From assembly GCF_001648775.1 (NCBI RefSeq), contig NZ_LVEJ01000029.1, positions 62,001 to 126,000 on the forward strand: 64,000 nt of DNA, in the 5' to 3' direction. The translations under genes were made by a program, and so were the position numbers. Each line of letters opens with the position of its first letter. Within the stretch, counting starts at the first letter, position 1. This document shows positions 15,975 through 24,928 of this stretch, piece by piece. The notes beneath the pieces were generated by a model. The model did no database searches. It worked only from the letters and a program-made list of their open reading frames with translations, and was not told the DNA's origin. This DNA is from Pseudomonas fluorescens (lineage in GTDB: Bacteria; Pseudomonadota; Gammaproteobacteria; Pseudomonadales; Pseudomonadaceae).

Positions 15975-16973
15975 TCAGCCGCGCTTGGCCCGGTAAATCC
16001 GGAAACCATTGCCTTCGGCCTTGATCGCGCAGACGCCAAGATGCTCTTCGATCAGTGGTTGATACTTGAGGAAGCTGTTCGCCACCAAGCGCAGTTCGCC
16101 GCCATTTTTCAGATGTTTGGCTGCTTTTCGCAGCAAATTTTCGGTAGCGAAGTAATCGGTGTGCACGCCGACATGAAACGGCGGGTTGCTCAGGATCGCG
16201 TTCAAACCCATCGGCGCAGCGTCGATCCCATCCCCGGTCAGCACTACAGCTTCCAGACCGTTGGCAGCCAGCGTCAGACGGCTGCTGGCGGCGGCGAATG
16301 CATCGACATCGAGCAGCGTCACCTGATTGTGCGGATAGCGACGTTTGACCGCAGCGCCCAACACGCCAGCGCCGCAACCGAAGTCGAGCAGATGGCCGCT
16401 TGGCAGTTTGTCCAGATGCTCCAGCAGCAGAGCGCTGCCGCGATCGAGGCGACCGTGGCTGAACACGCCCGGCAGGCTGATGACTTTCAGCGGGCCTTCG
16501 GCCAATGGCAGTTCATAGGTCTGTGCCAGGCTTTCCAGCGATTTGGCTTCAGGGGCGTTCGCTACGGTGACTTGCCAGAGCTGGCAATGACGCGCGCTGT
16601 CGAGCTTGCGTGGCTTGCCGAACGGGTTGAGCTGCTTGGACGCGCCTTCGATGCCGCTGCGTTTTTCTCCGACCAGAAACACTTCGCGCCCGGCCAGACG
16701 TGAGGCCACGGCGTTGAGGATGTAATCGGTCAGGTCCTTGGACTTGGGCAAGAACACCACGGCGCTGTCGAACTCGCGCTCCGGAACGGTTACGCCGAAG
16801 TAGCTGCGACCTTCGAAGCGGGCGTCCAGCGCCGCTTGATCGCCGGCATGCCAGCACCAGCCGAACGCATTGGGCAGACGCCCGAGCAAATCATCGGCGG
16901 GCAAACCGGCCAACAACAACGAACCTTGAAACCACTCGGGCTGACGAAGCAGTACTTCACTGCGCGGATCCAT
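15975..16973 (-). CDS. rsmC: 16S rRNA m2G1207 methyltransferase
   Basis: 332 residues, the RsmC length. Two related methyltransferase halves: an N-terminal degenerate domain and a catalytic C-terminal domain with SAM loop LLDFGCGAGVLGAAV (about 196-210), acidic LLDVDAFA, and the amino-methylating motif NPPFHVG near residue 262. It methylates G1207 of 16S rRNA in 30S subunits. AGGAGCAGTT precedes the ATG. The minus-strand gene downstream is the GDT1 exporter, but a CCTCTTTTAAAAAAGAGG hairpin right after the stop and the riboswitch suggest separate transcription. Confidence 0.93.
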   Translation of the reverse strand: MDPRSEVLLRQPEWFQGSLLLAGLPADDLLGRLPNAFGWCWHAGDQAALDARFEGRSYFGVTVPEREFDSAVVFLPKSKDLTDYILNAVASRLAGREVFLVGEKRSGIEGASKQLNPFGKPRKLDSARHCQLWQVTVANAPEAKSLESLAQTYELPLAEGPLKVISLPGVFSHGRLDRGSALLLEHLDKLPSGHLLDFGCGAGVLGAAVKRRYPHNQVTLLDVDAFAAASSRLTLAANGLEAVVLTGDGIDAAPMGLNAILSNPPFHVGVHTDYFATENLLRKAAKHLKNGGELRLVANSFLKYQPLIEEHLGVCAIKAEGNGFRIYRAKRG

Positions 16974-17005
16974 AACTGCTCCTCAAAAAAAAGTGCCGCA
17001 GTTTA

Positions 17006-17971
17006 TCAACTGACGACCCGCAGCGCCTTACCGCTGAAGTACGCCTGGGCGTTTTCGGTCAATTGGCCAACGATGCGCTGTCGCGCTTCAACACTGCCCC
17101 AGGCGTTGTGCGGCGTGACGATCAATCGCGGGATGTCGGCCGCGAGCAACGGATTGCCTTGGCTTGGCGGCTCGACGCTCAAGACATCGGTGGCCGCGCC
17201 GCCAAGGTGACCGTTGCGCAGAGCATCGGCCAGCGCCTGCTCATCAATCAAGCCGCCACGGGCGGTGTTGACCACGAAGGCGCCGGGTTTCATCGACGCC
17301 AGCTCGCGCGCACCGATGAAGTGGCGGGTGTGTTCATTCAGCGGGCAGTGCAGGGTAAGGGCGTCGATTTGTGGCAGCAGTTGCTCCAGCGCCAGGCGAT
17401 CCGGGCGAGCAGGGCGCCCCGGAATCTGCCCGAGCAACACCCGCATGCCGAAGGCTTCGGCCAAACGCGCTACAGCGCCGCCGAGTTCACCGTGGCCGAG
17501 CAAACCGAGGGTTTTGCCTTGCAGTTCAACAATCGGATAGTCGAGCAGGCAGAACTGTTTCGCTTGCTGCCAGCGACCTGCGCCGACGGCTTTCTGATAA
17601 TCGGCCAGACGCGTGGCGAGATTGAGCAGCAACATAATCGTGTGTTGCGCCACCGATGGCGTGCCGTAACCCTGGCAGTTGCACACGGTGATGCCCTGAG
17701 CGCGGGCAGCGGCGAGGTCGACGTTGTTGGTGCCGGTGGCGGTGATCAGGATCAGTCTCAGATCGGGGTTGGCGGCCATGGCGGCGGCGTCGATCAGGAT
17801 CTTGTTGGTGATGGCTACCGTTGCACCTTGCAGGCGTTCGGCGACTTGCTCGGGCAAGGTCTGGGCGAACAACTGCAGATCGCTGAAACACTCGCGCAAC
17901 GGACTGAGGTCGAGGTCGCCGAGATCCAGCGAAGGGTGATCAAGGAATACCGCGCGGCGCGTGTTCGTCAT
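17006..17971 (-). CDS. D-2-hydroxyacid dehydrogenase, NAD(P)-dependent
   Basis: 321 residues from the ATG at 17971. The Rossmann loop GLLGHGELGGAVARL (family GxGxxG) lies near residues 148-162. ITATGTNNVDLAAARAQGI and FVVNTARGGLIDEQAL hold the substrate Arg-containing regions, and a C-terminal VTPHNAWGS carries the catalytic His; these are hallmarks of the glycerate/hydroxypyruvate reductase and phosphoglycerate dehydrogenase superfamily. Probably a hydroxypyruvate or glyoxylate reductase (HprA-like). It ends 32 bp before rsmC on the same strand. Exact substrate uncertain. Confidence 0.88.
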   Translation of the reverse strand: MTNTRRAVFLDHPSLDLGDLDLSPLRECFSDLQLFAQTLPEQVAERLQGATVAITNKILIDAAAMAANPDLRLILITATGTNNVDLAAARAQGITVCNCQGYGTPSVAQHTIMLLLNLATRLADYQKAVGAGRWQQAKQFCLLDYPIVELQGKTLGLLGHGELGGAVARLAEAFGMRVLLGQIPGRPARPDRLALEQLLPQIDALTLHCPLNEHTRHFIGARELASMKPGAFVVNTARGGLIDEQALADALRNGHLGGAATDVLSVEPPSQGNPLLAADIPRLIVTPHNAWGSVEARQRIVGQLTENAQAYFSGKALRVVS

Positions 17972-18062
17972 CAACTGTACCTTTTAGGCTTTGAGCGTTG
18001 GGCGTAATCTGCCGAGCCTACCAGATGAAACAAATTGATACGCTTGGCCGAAAGGAGCCCCC

Positions 18063-18692
18063 ATGTACTGGACCGAGTTCTTGACCGTTGCACTGATCCA
18101 CTTGCTGGCCGTCGCCAGCCCCGGCCCGGACTTTGCCGTGGTGGTGCGCGAGAGTGTGAACCACGGGCGTCGCGCCGGCACCTGGACGGCACTCGGTGTC
18201 GGCACGGCGATTTTCCTGCACGTCGGTTATTCGCTGCTCGGCATCGGCCTGATCGTGTCGCAGTCGATCGTGCTGTTCAACGCCTTGAAGTGGGCGGCGG
18301 CGGCCTACTTGCTGTACATCGGCTTCAAGGCCCTGCGTGCGCAACCAGCGAAAACCGTGACCGATGATCTGCACAAAGAGGCCGGCGTACGCACGGCGCG
18401 TGGCGCCTTCACTTCGGGCTTTGTGACCAATGGCCTGAACCCGAAAGCCACGTTGTTTTTCCTGTCGTTGTTCACCGTGGTGATCAACCCGCACACGCCG
18501 CTGGCGGTGCAGGCGGGTTATGGTGTTTACCTCGCCGTTGCGACGGCCATCTGGTTCTGCCTGGTGGCAATGCTGTTCAGCCAGCAACGTGTGCGGGCCG
18601 GGTTCGCCCGCATGGGGCACTGGTTCGACCGGACCATGGGGGCGGTGTTGATCGCCCTCGGCGTGAAAATCGCGTTCACCGAGATGCATTAA
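18063..18692 (+). CDS. LysE/RhtB-family amino-acid exporter
   Basis: 209 residues with six hydrophobic segments. The family motif near the start, HLLAVASPGPDFAVVVRESV (SPGPxxxxV), and the later FVTNGLNPKATLFFLSLF are both typical of LysE/RhtB exporters. Inner membrane; likely exports a neutral or hydrophobic amino acid such as threonine or homoserine, but the substrate cannot be assigned. GAAAGGAGCCCCC is the ribosome site. It is divergent from the dehydrogenase and followed by a REP pair. Confidence 0.9.
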   Translation: MYWTEFLTVALIHLLAVASPGPDFAVVVRESVNHGRRAGTWTALGVGTAIFLHVGYSLLGIGLIVSQSIVLFNALKWAAAAYLLYIGFKALRAQPAKTVTDDLHKEAGVRTARGAFTSGFVTNGLNPKATLFFLSLFTVVINPHTPLAVQAGYGVYLAVATAIWFCLVAMLFSQQRVRAGFARMGHWFDRTMGAVLIALGVKIAFTEMH

Positions 18693-18712
18693 GGACTGAT
18701 TGCGATCAAGTT

Positions 18713-18801
18713 GTGGGAGCGAGCTTGCTCGCGAAGGCGTCGGATCAGTCGATATCACAGGTGACTGGAAGATTGCTTTCGCGAGCAAGCTCGCTCCCAC
18801 A
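18713..18801. repeat. REP inverted pair
   Basis: Copy A 18713-18735 (GTGGGAGCGAGCTTGCTCGC) and copy B 18778-18801 (TTCGCGAGCAAGCTCGCTCC) in inverted order about 42 bp apart, between the convergent LysE-type and AraC-type genes. These copies have TT/AA in place of the CT/AG loop bases found in most other copies here. Confidence 0.93.
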
Positions 18802-18811
18802 GGTGGAATTC

Positions 18812-19576
18812 CTACACTAGTTCGCTGAGTTTGCTCAGGTTATTGACGTAGTCGCGGGGATTTTCCCCGAGCAAACGGCAAAACATCGCACTGAACGCCC
18901 GCGCGCTGCCATAACCCAAATCCCGCGCCACACGCTGCACGCTGTCCCCGGCGAGCAGGCGTGGCAGGGCTTCCATCAGGCGCAGTTGCTGGCGCCAGGC
19001 ATTGAAGCTCATCTGCAATTGTTGCTGGAACAGCCGCGCCAAGGTCCGTGAACTGGCGCCGACCTGCTGTGCCCAGTCTTCCAACGTGTTTGGGTGATCC
19101 GGGGTGTGCAGCAGCGCCAGACAGATGTTTTGCAGGCGCCGGTCGCTGGGCAGCGGAATGTGCAACGGCAGGTTTTCCAGGCTGGCGAGTTCCTCGAGCA
19201 TCAACTGCTGAATCAGCGGATTGTCGGCGTGCGGCGGTCCTTGCACGGCACGCAGGATCAGTTCGCGCAGCAATGGCGTCACCGCCAATACGCAGCACTG
19301 TTGCAGGCTGGCGGGCGACAGCGCTGGCGCGATGAACAGCGAGCGCATCTGCACATCGCCACTCATGAAAATCTCGTGCGCCACCTCGGGCGGAATCCAT
19401 ACCGCACGACTCGGTGGAATCACCCACGCGCCTGATGCGGTGACCACGCGCATGATCCCGCTGACGGCATACAACAGTTGCGCCTCGCGATGCAGGTGCA
19501 GCGGCTGATGTGCGCCATCCAGGTAATCCCGGGGATAGGCACTGACCGGGCCGTGTTCGAAATGGCTGATTAACAT
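18812..19576 (-). CDS. AraC-family transcriptional regulator (cupin sensor)
   Basis: 254 residues from MLISHFEHGP at 19576; the frame extends to 19663, but that start would overlap the divergent MFS gene. The N-terminal half is a cupin (HQPLHLHREAQLLYAVSGIM, WVIPPSRAVWIPPEVAHEIF); the C-terminal 100 residues hold two helix-turn-helix motifs (LEDWAQQVGASSRTLARLFQ and VARDLGYGSARAFSAMF). No strong ribosome site is seen. The divergent MFS exporter is the likely target, with the control region in the roughly 85 bp between them. Inducer unknown. Confidence 0.88.
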   Translation of the reverse strand: MLISHFEHGPVSAYPRDYLDGAHQPLHLHREAQLLYAVSGIMRVVTASGAWVIPPSRAVWIPPEVAHEIFMSGDVQMRSLFIAPALSPASLQQCCVLAVTPLLRELILRAVQGPPHADNPLIQQLMLEELASLENLPLHIPLPSDRRLQNICLALLHTPDHPNTLEDWAQQVGASSRTLARLFQQQLQMSFNAWRQQLRLMEALPRLLAGDSVQRVARDLGYGSARAFSAMFCRLLGENPRDYVNNLSKLSELV

Positions 19577-19661
19577 GTCTGATTCGATGACTTGGTTGGC
19601 AGGAATGCGCTTTTTGGCCAACTTAGCATAAGCGGCACACCACAACGTAAAGCGTGCCGAC

Positions 19662-20846
19662 ATGAATCAATCGAGAAACGTCATCCGTTACATCAACGCT
19701 GCCCATGTGATTGATCACATGTTCATGCTGATTTTCCCCGCTGCCGTGCTCGGCATGACCCAGGCCTTCGGCCTCGATTACGCCACGCTGATCGGTTTGT
19801 CGTTGGGTGGTTTTATTGCCTTCGGCGCCTGCTCGCTCCCCGCCGGCTGGCTGGGTGATCACTGGAGTCGGCGGCAGATGATGCTGGTGTTTTTCTTTGG
19901 CATCGGTGCCTCGGCGATTTTGACCGGCCTGAGTAACAGCCCGGCGATGCTGGTGATCGGCCTGACCCTGATCGGCATTTTTGCCGCGATTTATCACCCG
20001 GTGGGCACCGCGATGCTGGTCGCCTACGCACAGAACCGTGGTCGCGAAATCGGCATCAACGGCATGTGGGGTAACCTCGGCGTGGCGTTTTCGGCGCTGG
20101 TCACCGGCCTGTTGGTGGCGCAATTCGGTTGGCGCTCGGCGTTTCTGGTACCGGGCGCAGTGGCGATCGTGCTTGGCATCGGTTTTGCCTTGCAGGTGCG
20201 CGAGGAGCCGATTCCGCAACGCCCACACACGGCGCTTAAAGGTGCCGGTGGCCAGCGTATTTCCATGGTCATGGTATTTGGCGTACTGGCACTGGCCACC
20301 GCTACTGGCGGCGTGGTGTTCAACGCCACCACCATGACCTATCCGAAACTGTTTCAGGAGCGCTTGCATGAACTGTTCGCCTCGCCGCAAACCCTTGGTG
20401 TGGTGGTCAGCCTGGCGTATGCCTTTGGTGCGGTCGCGCAGTTGAGCATCGGTCGGGTGTTGCACCGGATCAGCCTGAAATGGCCGTTTGTAGTGCTGAC
20501 GTTGTGCCAGGCCCCGTTACTGTTTGCGCTGGCTTATGCCGATGGCTGGGCGGTGATTGCCCTCGGGGCAGCGTTCATGTTCGTGGTCTTCGGTCAGGTC
20601 ACGGTGAATGATGCGATGGTCGCCAATTTCGTCGCGCCGCAATGGCAGTCGCGGGTGTTTGCCCTGCGTTACTGTTTATCGTTCGGTGCCAGTGCGACAG
20701 CGATTCCACTGATTTCCTATGTCGAACCGCGCCAAGGTTTTGTGGGCCTTTACTTGATTCTCGCGGGTTTTGGCGCACTGACCTTCCTTGCGGCAGTAGT
20801 TTTCCCACGCACGCCTTCTGAGGAAGCTGTAGGACAAGCGGCCTGA
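19662..20846 (+). CDS. MFS transporter
   Basis: 394 residues with about 12 hydrophobic spans. The loop 2-3 signature of the major facilitator superfamily appears as PAGWLGDHWSRRQMML (G-x-L-x-D-x-x-x-R-R). The N-terminus MNQSRNVIRYINAAHVIDHM carries the family's early helix pattern. Inner membrane; substrate and direction unknown. Divergent from the AraC-type regulator, which probably controls it. In fluorescent pseudomonads such pairs are often efflux or catabolic uptake systems; nothing here decides between them. Confidence 0.88.
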   Translation: MNQSRNVIRYINAAHVIDHMFMLIFPAAVLGMTQAFGLDYATLIGLSLGGFIAFGACSLPAGWLGDHWSRRQMMLVFFFGIGASAILTGLSNSPAMLVIGLTLIGIFAAIYHPVGTAMLVAYAQNRGREIGINGMWGNLGVAFSALVTGLLVAQFGWRSAFLVPGAVAIVLGIGFALQVREEPIPQRPHTALKGAGGQRISMVMVFGVLALATATGGVVFNATTMTYPKLFQERLHELFASPQTLGVVVSLAYAFGAVAQLSIGRVLHRISLKWPFVVLTLCQAPLLFALAYADGWAVIALGAAFMFVVFGQVTVNDAMVANFVAPQWQSRVFALRYCLSFGASATAIPLISYVEPRQGFVGLYLILAGFGALTFLAAVVFPRTPSEEAVGQAA

Positions 20847-20992
20847 CAGGTGGCGAATTCCGGCAAATGCTGGCGCAAAGCTAGCATTTGTACGGCTCTG
20901 CAAATCATTCCTTTGGCTGATTTGGCTGGCGTATAAGGGTTCTAGAGTACCGATCTCTATGCCAACACCGTGCAGTCAGAAAAGGGATTCTT

Positions 20993-22675
20993 ATGTTGCA
21001 GACTCGCGTCATTCCCCCCGCCGATGGGGCCTACCAGTATCCATTGCTGATTAAACGGCTGCTGATGTCCGGCGCCCGTTACGAGAAAACCCGCGAGATC
21101 ATCTACCGTGACCAGTTGCGTTATAGCTACCCGACGCTGATCGAGCGCGTCGCAAGGCTGGCCAACGTGCTGACGGCGGCCGGTGTGAAGGCCGGTGACA
21201 CCGTGGCGGTGATGGACTGGGACAGCCATCGTTACCTGGAATGCATGTTTGCCATTCCGATGATTGGCGCGGTGATTCACACCATCAACGTGCGCCTGTC
21301 GCCGGAGCAGATCCTTTACACCATGAACCACGCTGAAGACCGTTTTGTGCTGGTCAACAGCGAGTTCGTCGGCCTGTATCTGGCGATCGCGCCGCACCTG
21401 ACCACGGTCGAGAAAACCCTGCTGCTGACTGATCTGCCGGAAAAAACCGCCGAGCTGCCGAATCTGGTCGGTGAGTACGAGCAACTGCTGGCCGCCGCGA
21501 GCCCGCAGTACGACTTCCAGGACTTCGACGAAAACTCGGTCGCCACCACCTTCTACACCACTGGCACCACCGGCAACCCGAAAGGCGTGTATTTCACTCA
21601 TCGGCAACTGGTGCTGCACACCATGGGCGTGTCGACGATCATGGGTTCGATCGACAGCGTGCGCCTGCTCGGCACCAACGATGTGTACATGCCGATCACG
21701 CCGATGTTCCACGTGCATGCCTGGGGCCTGCCGTATGTGGCGACCATGCTCGGGCTCAAACAGGTTTATCCGGGCCGCTACGATCCGGAGTTTCTGGTGG
21801 AGTTGTGGCGTAAAGAGAAGGTCACGTTCTCCCACTGCGTGCCAACCATTTTGCAAATGCTGCTTAACGCCAAAGGTGCGCAGGGCACCGATTTCGGCGG
21901 CTGGAAAATTGTCATCGGTGGCAGCGCACTCAACCGCACCTTGTATGAAGCCGCCAAGGCGCGCGGCATCCAGCTCACCGCCGCCTACGGCATGTCGGAA
22001 ACCGGGCCGTTGGTATCCTGCGCGCACCTCAACGATGAGCTGATGGCCGGCACCGAAGACGAACGCACCACTTACCGGATCAAGGCCGGCGTGCCGGGGC
22101 CGCTGGTGGAAGCGGCGATCGTTGACGGCGATGGCAACTTCCTGCCGGCCGATGGTGAAACCCAGGGCGAACTGGTGCTGCGTGCGCCATGGCTTACCGA
22201 GGGTTATTTCAACGAACCCCAGAAGGGCGCCGAGCTCTGGGCCGGCGGCTGGCTGCACACCGGTGACGTCGCCACGCTCGACAGCATGGGCGTGATCGAT
22301 ATCCGCGACCGCATCAAGGACGTGATCAAGACCGGCGGCGAATGGATCTCCTCGCTGGACCTCGAAGACTTGATCAGCCGTCACGTCGCGGTACGCGAAG
22401 TAGCAGTGGTGGGCATCGCCGATCCGCAGTGGGGCGAGCGTCCGTTCGCCTTGCTGGTGATCCGCGAAGGGCACGTGATCGGGGCGCGCGAGCTCAAGGA
22501 ACACCTCAAGCCGTTCGTGGAATTGGGGCACCTGAGCAAGTGGGCGATTCCGAGTCAGATTGCCCTTGTTACCGAAATTCCCAAGACCAGTGTCGGCAAG
22601 CTCGACAAGAAGCGCATCCGCCTCGACATCACCGAATGGCAGGCCAACAACAGCACCTTCCTCTCGACACTTTAA
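20993..22675 (+). CDS. Medium/long-chain acyl-CoA ligase (AlkK-like)
   Basis: 560 residues. Activates a carboxylic acid to acyl-AMP and then acyl-CoA. The P-loop-like AMP motif FYTTGTTGNPKGVYFTHR lies near residues 185-202, the AYGMSETGPL motif near 330, and the A8-A10 region contains WLHTGDVATLD, IDIRDRIKDVIKTGGEWIS and the catalytic-lysine TSVGKLDKKRIR. The N-terminal MLQTRVIPPADGAYQYPLLI and overall length resemble AlkK of P. putida and relatives, which favour medium chains. It precedes the DUF1302/DUF1329 genes on the same strand by about 340 bp. Confidence 0.88.
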   Translation: MLQTRVIPPADGAYQYPLLIKRLLMSGARYEKTREIIYRDQLRYSYPTLIERVARLANVLTAAGVKAGDTVAVMDWDSHRYLECMFAIPMIGAVIHTINVRLSPEQILYTMNHAEDRFVLVNSEFVGLYLAIAPHLTTVEKTLLLTDLPEKTAELPNLVGEYEQLLAAASPQYDFQDFDENSVATTFYTTGTTGNPKGVYFTHRQLVLHTMGVSTIMGSIDSVRLLGTNDVYMPITPMFHVHAWGLPYVATMLGLKQVYPGRYDPEFLVELWRKEKVTFSHCVPTILQMLLNAKGAQGTDFGGWKIVIGGSALNRTLYEAAKARGIQLTAAYGMSETGPLVSCAHLNDELMAGTEDERTTYRIKAGVPGPLVEAAIVDGDGNFLPADGETQGELVLRAPWLTEGYFNEPQKGAELWAGGWLHTGDVATLDSMGVIDIRDRIKDVIKTGGEWISSLDLEDLISRHVAVREVAVVGIADPQWGERPFALLVIREGHVIGARELKEHLKPFVELGHLSKWAIPSQIALVTEIPKTSVGKLDKKRIRLDITEWQANNSTFLSTL

Positions 22676-23011
22676 GTGTCTGCTGGCGCGCCGAAACCGG
22701 CGCGCCAGACCCACCAAGCAAGCGCTTGGCTTGTGAAATCGAAAAAATCAGCCATCCTTGCCGTGCCGACTTGTGTCGGACTGGCGAAAGGACTGTTCCA
22801 GAGTGGTTGGCGGCTGCAAATCACACTTTAGAGGGATCAAGCGGTACCACCTGCTGGCTATAGTCCGCTCAAGGATTTTTAAGAACGGGGCACACGCACA
22901 AAACGGGGCGATGCATCTTTGGAGTGACGTCGGGCTGTCTCTGGCACCCGGTCCTTCAGCGTTTTTAAAAGTACTCACTGCCATAACAATAATGCACATG
23001 GAGTAGCGTCG
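22676..23011 (+). other. 336-bp leader of the DUF1302-DUF1329 genes with a GC-rich hairpin
   Basis: A perfect inverted repeat CTGGCGCGCC / GGCGCGCCAG (22683-22708, 6-base loop) follows the ligase stop but has no T run, so it may stabilise the 3' end rather than terminate. Downstream, TATAGT at 22859-22864 is a fair -10 hexamer with no -35 at the right distance, as expected of an activator-dependent promoter; a GGTACC-centred stretch lies just upstream of it. No further gene is convincing. Confidence 0.45.
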
Positions 23012-24901
23012 ATGACCTCAGTAAACCAGTTCTGGCGCCGGGCGAAACTGCCTCTGGCGGTCAGTCTTGCCTCCTCGCTCGCCGGGCCTGCATTCGGCGT
23101 CAGTTTCAACGTCGGTGAAATCGAGGGCCAGTTCGACTCGTCCCTGTCGATCGGTGCCAGTTGGTCTACTCAGAGCCCGAACAAGAACCTCATCGGCGTC
23201 AACAACGGCGGCCACGGTCTGTCGCAGACATCCGATGACGGTCACGCCAACTTCAAGAGCGGTGAAACCTTTTCGAAGATCTTCAAGGGTATCCATGACC
23301 TTGAATTGAAATACGGCGACACCGGCGTGTTTGTCCGTGGCAAATACTGGTACGACTTTGAACTCAAGGACGAAAGCCGCGAGTTCAAGGACATCAGCGA
23401 TTCGGGCCGTAAAGAGGGCGCCAAGTCCTCCGGCGGGCAGATCCTCGACGCCTTCGTCTACCACAACTATTCGATCGCCGATCAGCCGGGTTCCGTGCGT
23501 CTGGGCAAGCAGGTGGTGAGCTGGGGTGAAAGTACCTTCATCGGCGGCGGCATCAACTCGATCAACCCGATCGACGTGTCCGCGTTCCGTCGTCCGGGCG
23601 CCGAGATCAAGGAAGGCCTGATCCCGGTCAACATGTTCTACGTGTCACAGAGCCTGACCGAAAACCTCTCGGCCGAAGCGTTCTATCAGTTGGAGTGGGA
23701 CCAGACCGTCGTCGATAACTGCGGTACGTTCTTCTCGCAGCCGGACATCGTTGCCGACGGTTGCAACGACAACCTGCGCGTGCTGAACAAGCGCTCGCAA
23801 ATCCCGGCCGTCGCCTTGGGGCCATTGGCCGCCAACGGTGTCAACGTCAACGAAGAAGGCGTGCTGGTGCGCCGCGGTCCGGATCGCGATGCCCGCGACA
23901 GCGGTCAGTGGGGCGCCTCCTTCAAGTACATGTACGAGCCACTCGACACCGAGTTCGGCGCCTACTTCATGAACTACCACAGCCGTGCGCCGATCTTCAG
24001 CGCCACCGGTGCGCCGCAATCGGTCTACAACACCGCACGCGCGCTGCCGGGGCCTTTTGCAGCACTCGCACCCCTGCTGGTCGCGGGTAACTCGAACTAC
24101 TTCATTGAGTACCCTGAAGACATTCGTCTCTACGGTCTGAGCTTCTCCACCACCCTGCCTACCGGTACGGCGTGGAGCGGTGAGATCAGCTACCGTCCGA
24201 ACGCACCGGTGCAACTGAACTCCACCGACATCCTGTTCGCCGGCGTGCGTCCGCTGGGCGGCGCACTGACCAACGCTTCGCTGCTCACAGGCGTGCCGGG
24301 CCAGGATCTGCATGGCTACGAGCGCAAGGAAATTACCCAGATCCAGACGACATTCACGCACTTCTTCGATCAGGTCATGGGCGCCAGTCGTCTGACCCTC
24401 GTCGGTGAAGTCGGCGCGACCTACGTCGGTGGCCTGGAAAGCCGGTCCGACATGCGTTATGGCCGCGATCCGGTGTATGGCCCGGGTGAGTTGCCGGCCA
24501 CTGGCGGTGTGAATACCTGCGCCAACATTCTCAACGCCAGCACCATCAATGGTGCCGGCCCGGGATCGCCGCAGAACAACCGTAGCCGCAATTGCGACAA
24601 CGATGGCTTCACCACATCGATGTCCTGGGGCTACCGCGGTCGCGCCATCTGGGAATACAACGACGTGTTCGCCGGTGTGAACCTCAAGCCGAACGTGGCC
24701 TGGTCGCACGACGTCAGCGGTTACTCGCCAGGCCCTGGCGGCAACTTCGAAGAGGGTCGCAAGGCCGTCAGCCTGGGCGTTGATGCCGAGTACCAGAACA
24801 CCTACACCGCGAGCCTGGCTTACACCAACTTCTTCGACGGCAAGTACACCACCGTGGATGACCGCGACTTCGTTGCGCTCAGCTTCGGCGTGAACTTCTA
24901 A
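23012..24901 (+). CDS. DUF1302 outer-membrane beta-barrel protein
   Basis: 629 residues. A signal peptide with a twin-Arg/Lys n-region (FWRRAKLPLAVSLASSLAG) ends near AFG-VSF. The body is rich in alternating beta strands and short Gly/Asn turns, and the last residues, FVALSFGVNF, end in Phe like the BAM-recognised beta signal of outer-membrane barrels. The DUF1302 family (N-terminal FNVGEIEGQFDSSLSIGASW) is almost always next to a DUF1329 gene, as here 27 bp downstream. Two Cys pairs (DNCGTF/ADGCND and NTCANI/SRNCDN) may form loop disulphides. Probable uptake of a hydrophobic substrate. Confidence 0.88.
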   Translation: MTSVNQFWRRAKLPLAVSLASSLAGPAFGVSFNVGEIEGQFDSSLSIGASWSTQSPNKNLIGVNNGGHGLSQTSDDGHANFKSGETFSKIFKGIHDLELKYGDTGVFVRGKYWYDFELKDESREFKDISDSGRKEGAKSSGGQILDAFVYHNYSIADQPGSVRLGKQVVSWGESTFIGGGINSINPIDVSAFRRPGAEIKEGLIPVNMFYVSQSLTENLSAEAFYQLEWDQTVVDNCGTFFSQPDIVADGCNDNLRVLNKRSQIPAVALGPLAANGVNVNEEGVLVRRGPDRDARDSGQWGASFKYMYEPLDTEFGAYFMNYHSRAPIFSATGAPQSVYNTARALPGPFAALAPLLVAGNSNYFIEYPEDIRLYGLSFSTTLPTGTAWSGEISYRPNAPVQLNSTDILFAGVRPLGGALTNASLLTGVPGQDLHGYERKEITQIQTTFTHFFDQVMGASRLTLVGEVGATYVGGLESRSDMRYGRDPVYGPGELPATGGVNTCANILNASTINGAGPGSPQNNRSRNCDNDGFTTSMSWGYRGRAIWEYNDVFAGVNLKPNVAWSHDVSGYSPGPGGNFEEGRKAVSLGVDAEYQNTYTASLAYTNFFDGKYTTVDDRDFVALSFGVNF

Positions 24902-24928
24902 GCACTGCATTTCAGGACGAACGAATTT

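Noticed and set aside
15712..16377. N-terminal extension of the GDT1-family exporter
   Set aside because: It overlaps rsmC and the riboswitch leader and has no family resemblance; the ATG at 15711 gives the normal 194-residue protein.
22683..22708. Intrinsic terminator after the acyl-CoA ligase
   Set aside because: Perfect GC-rich hairpin but no T run follows; kept only as a hairpin in the leader entry.
20957..22717. 586-codon minus-strand frame over the acyl-CoA ligase
   Set aside because: Shadow of the ligase; antisense composition, no motif.
22941..22962. Sigma-54 promoter before DUF1302
   Set aside because: TGGCAC is present but GC is absent at the required spacing.
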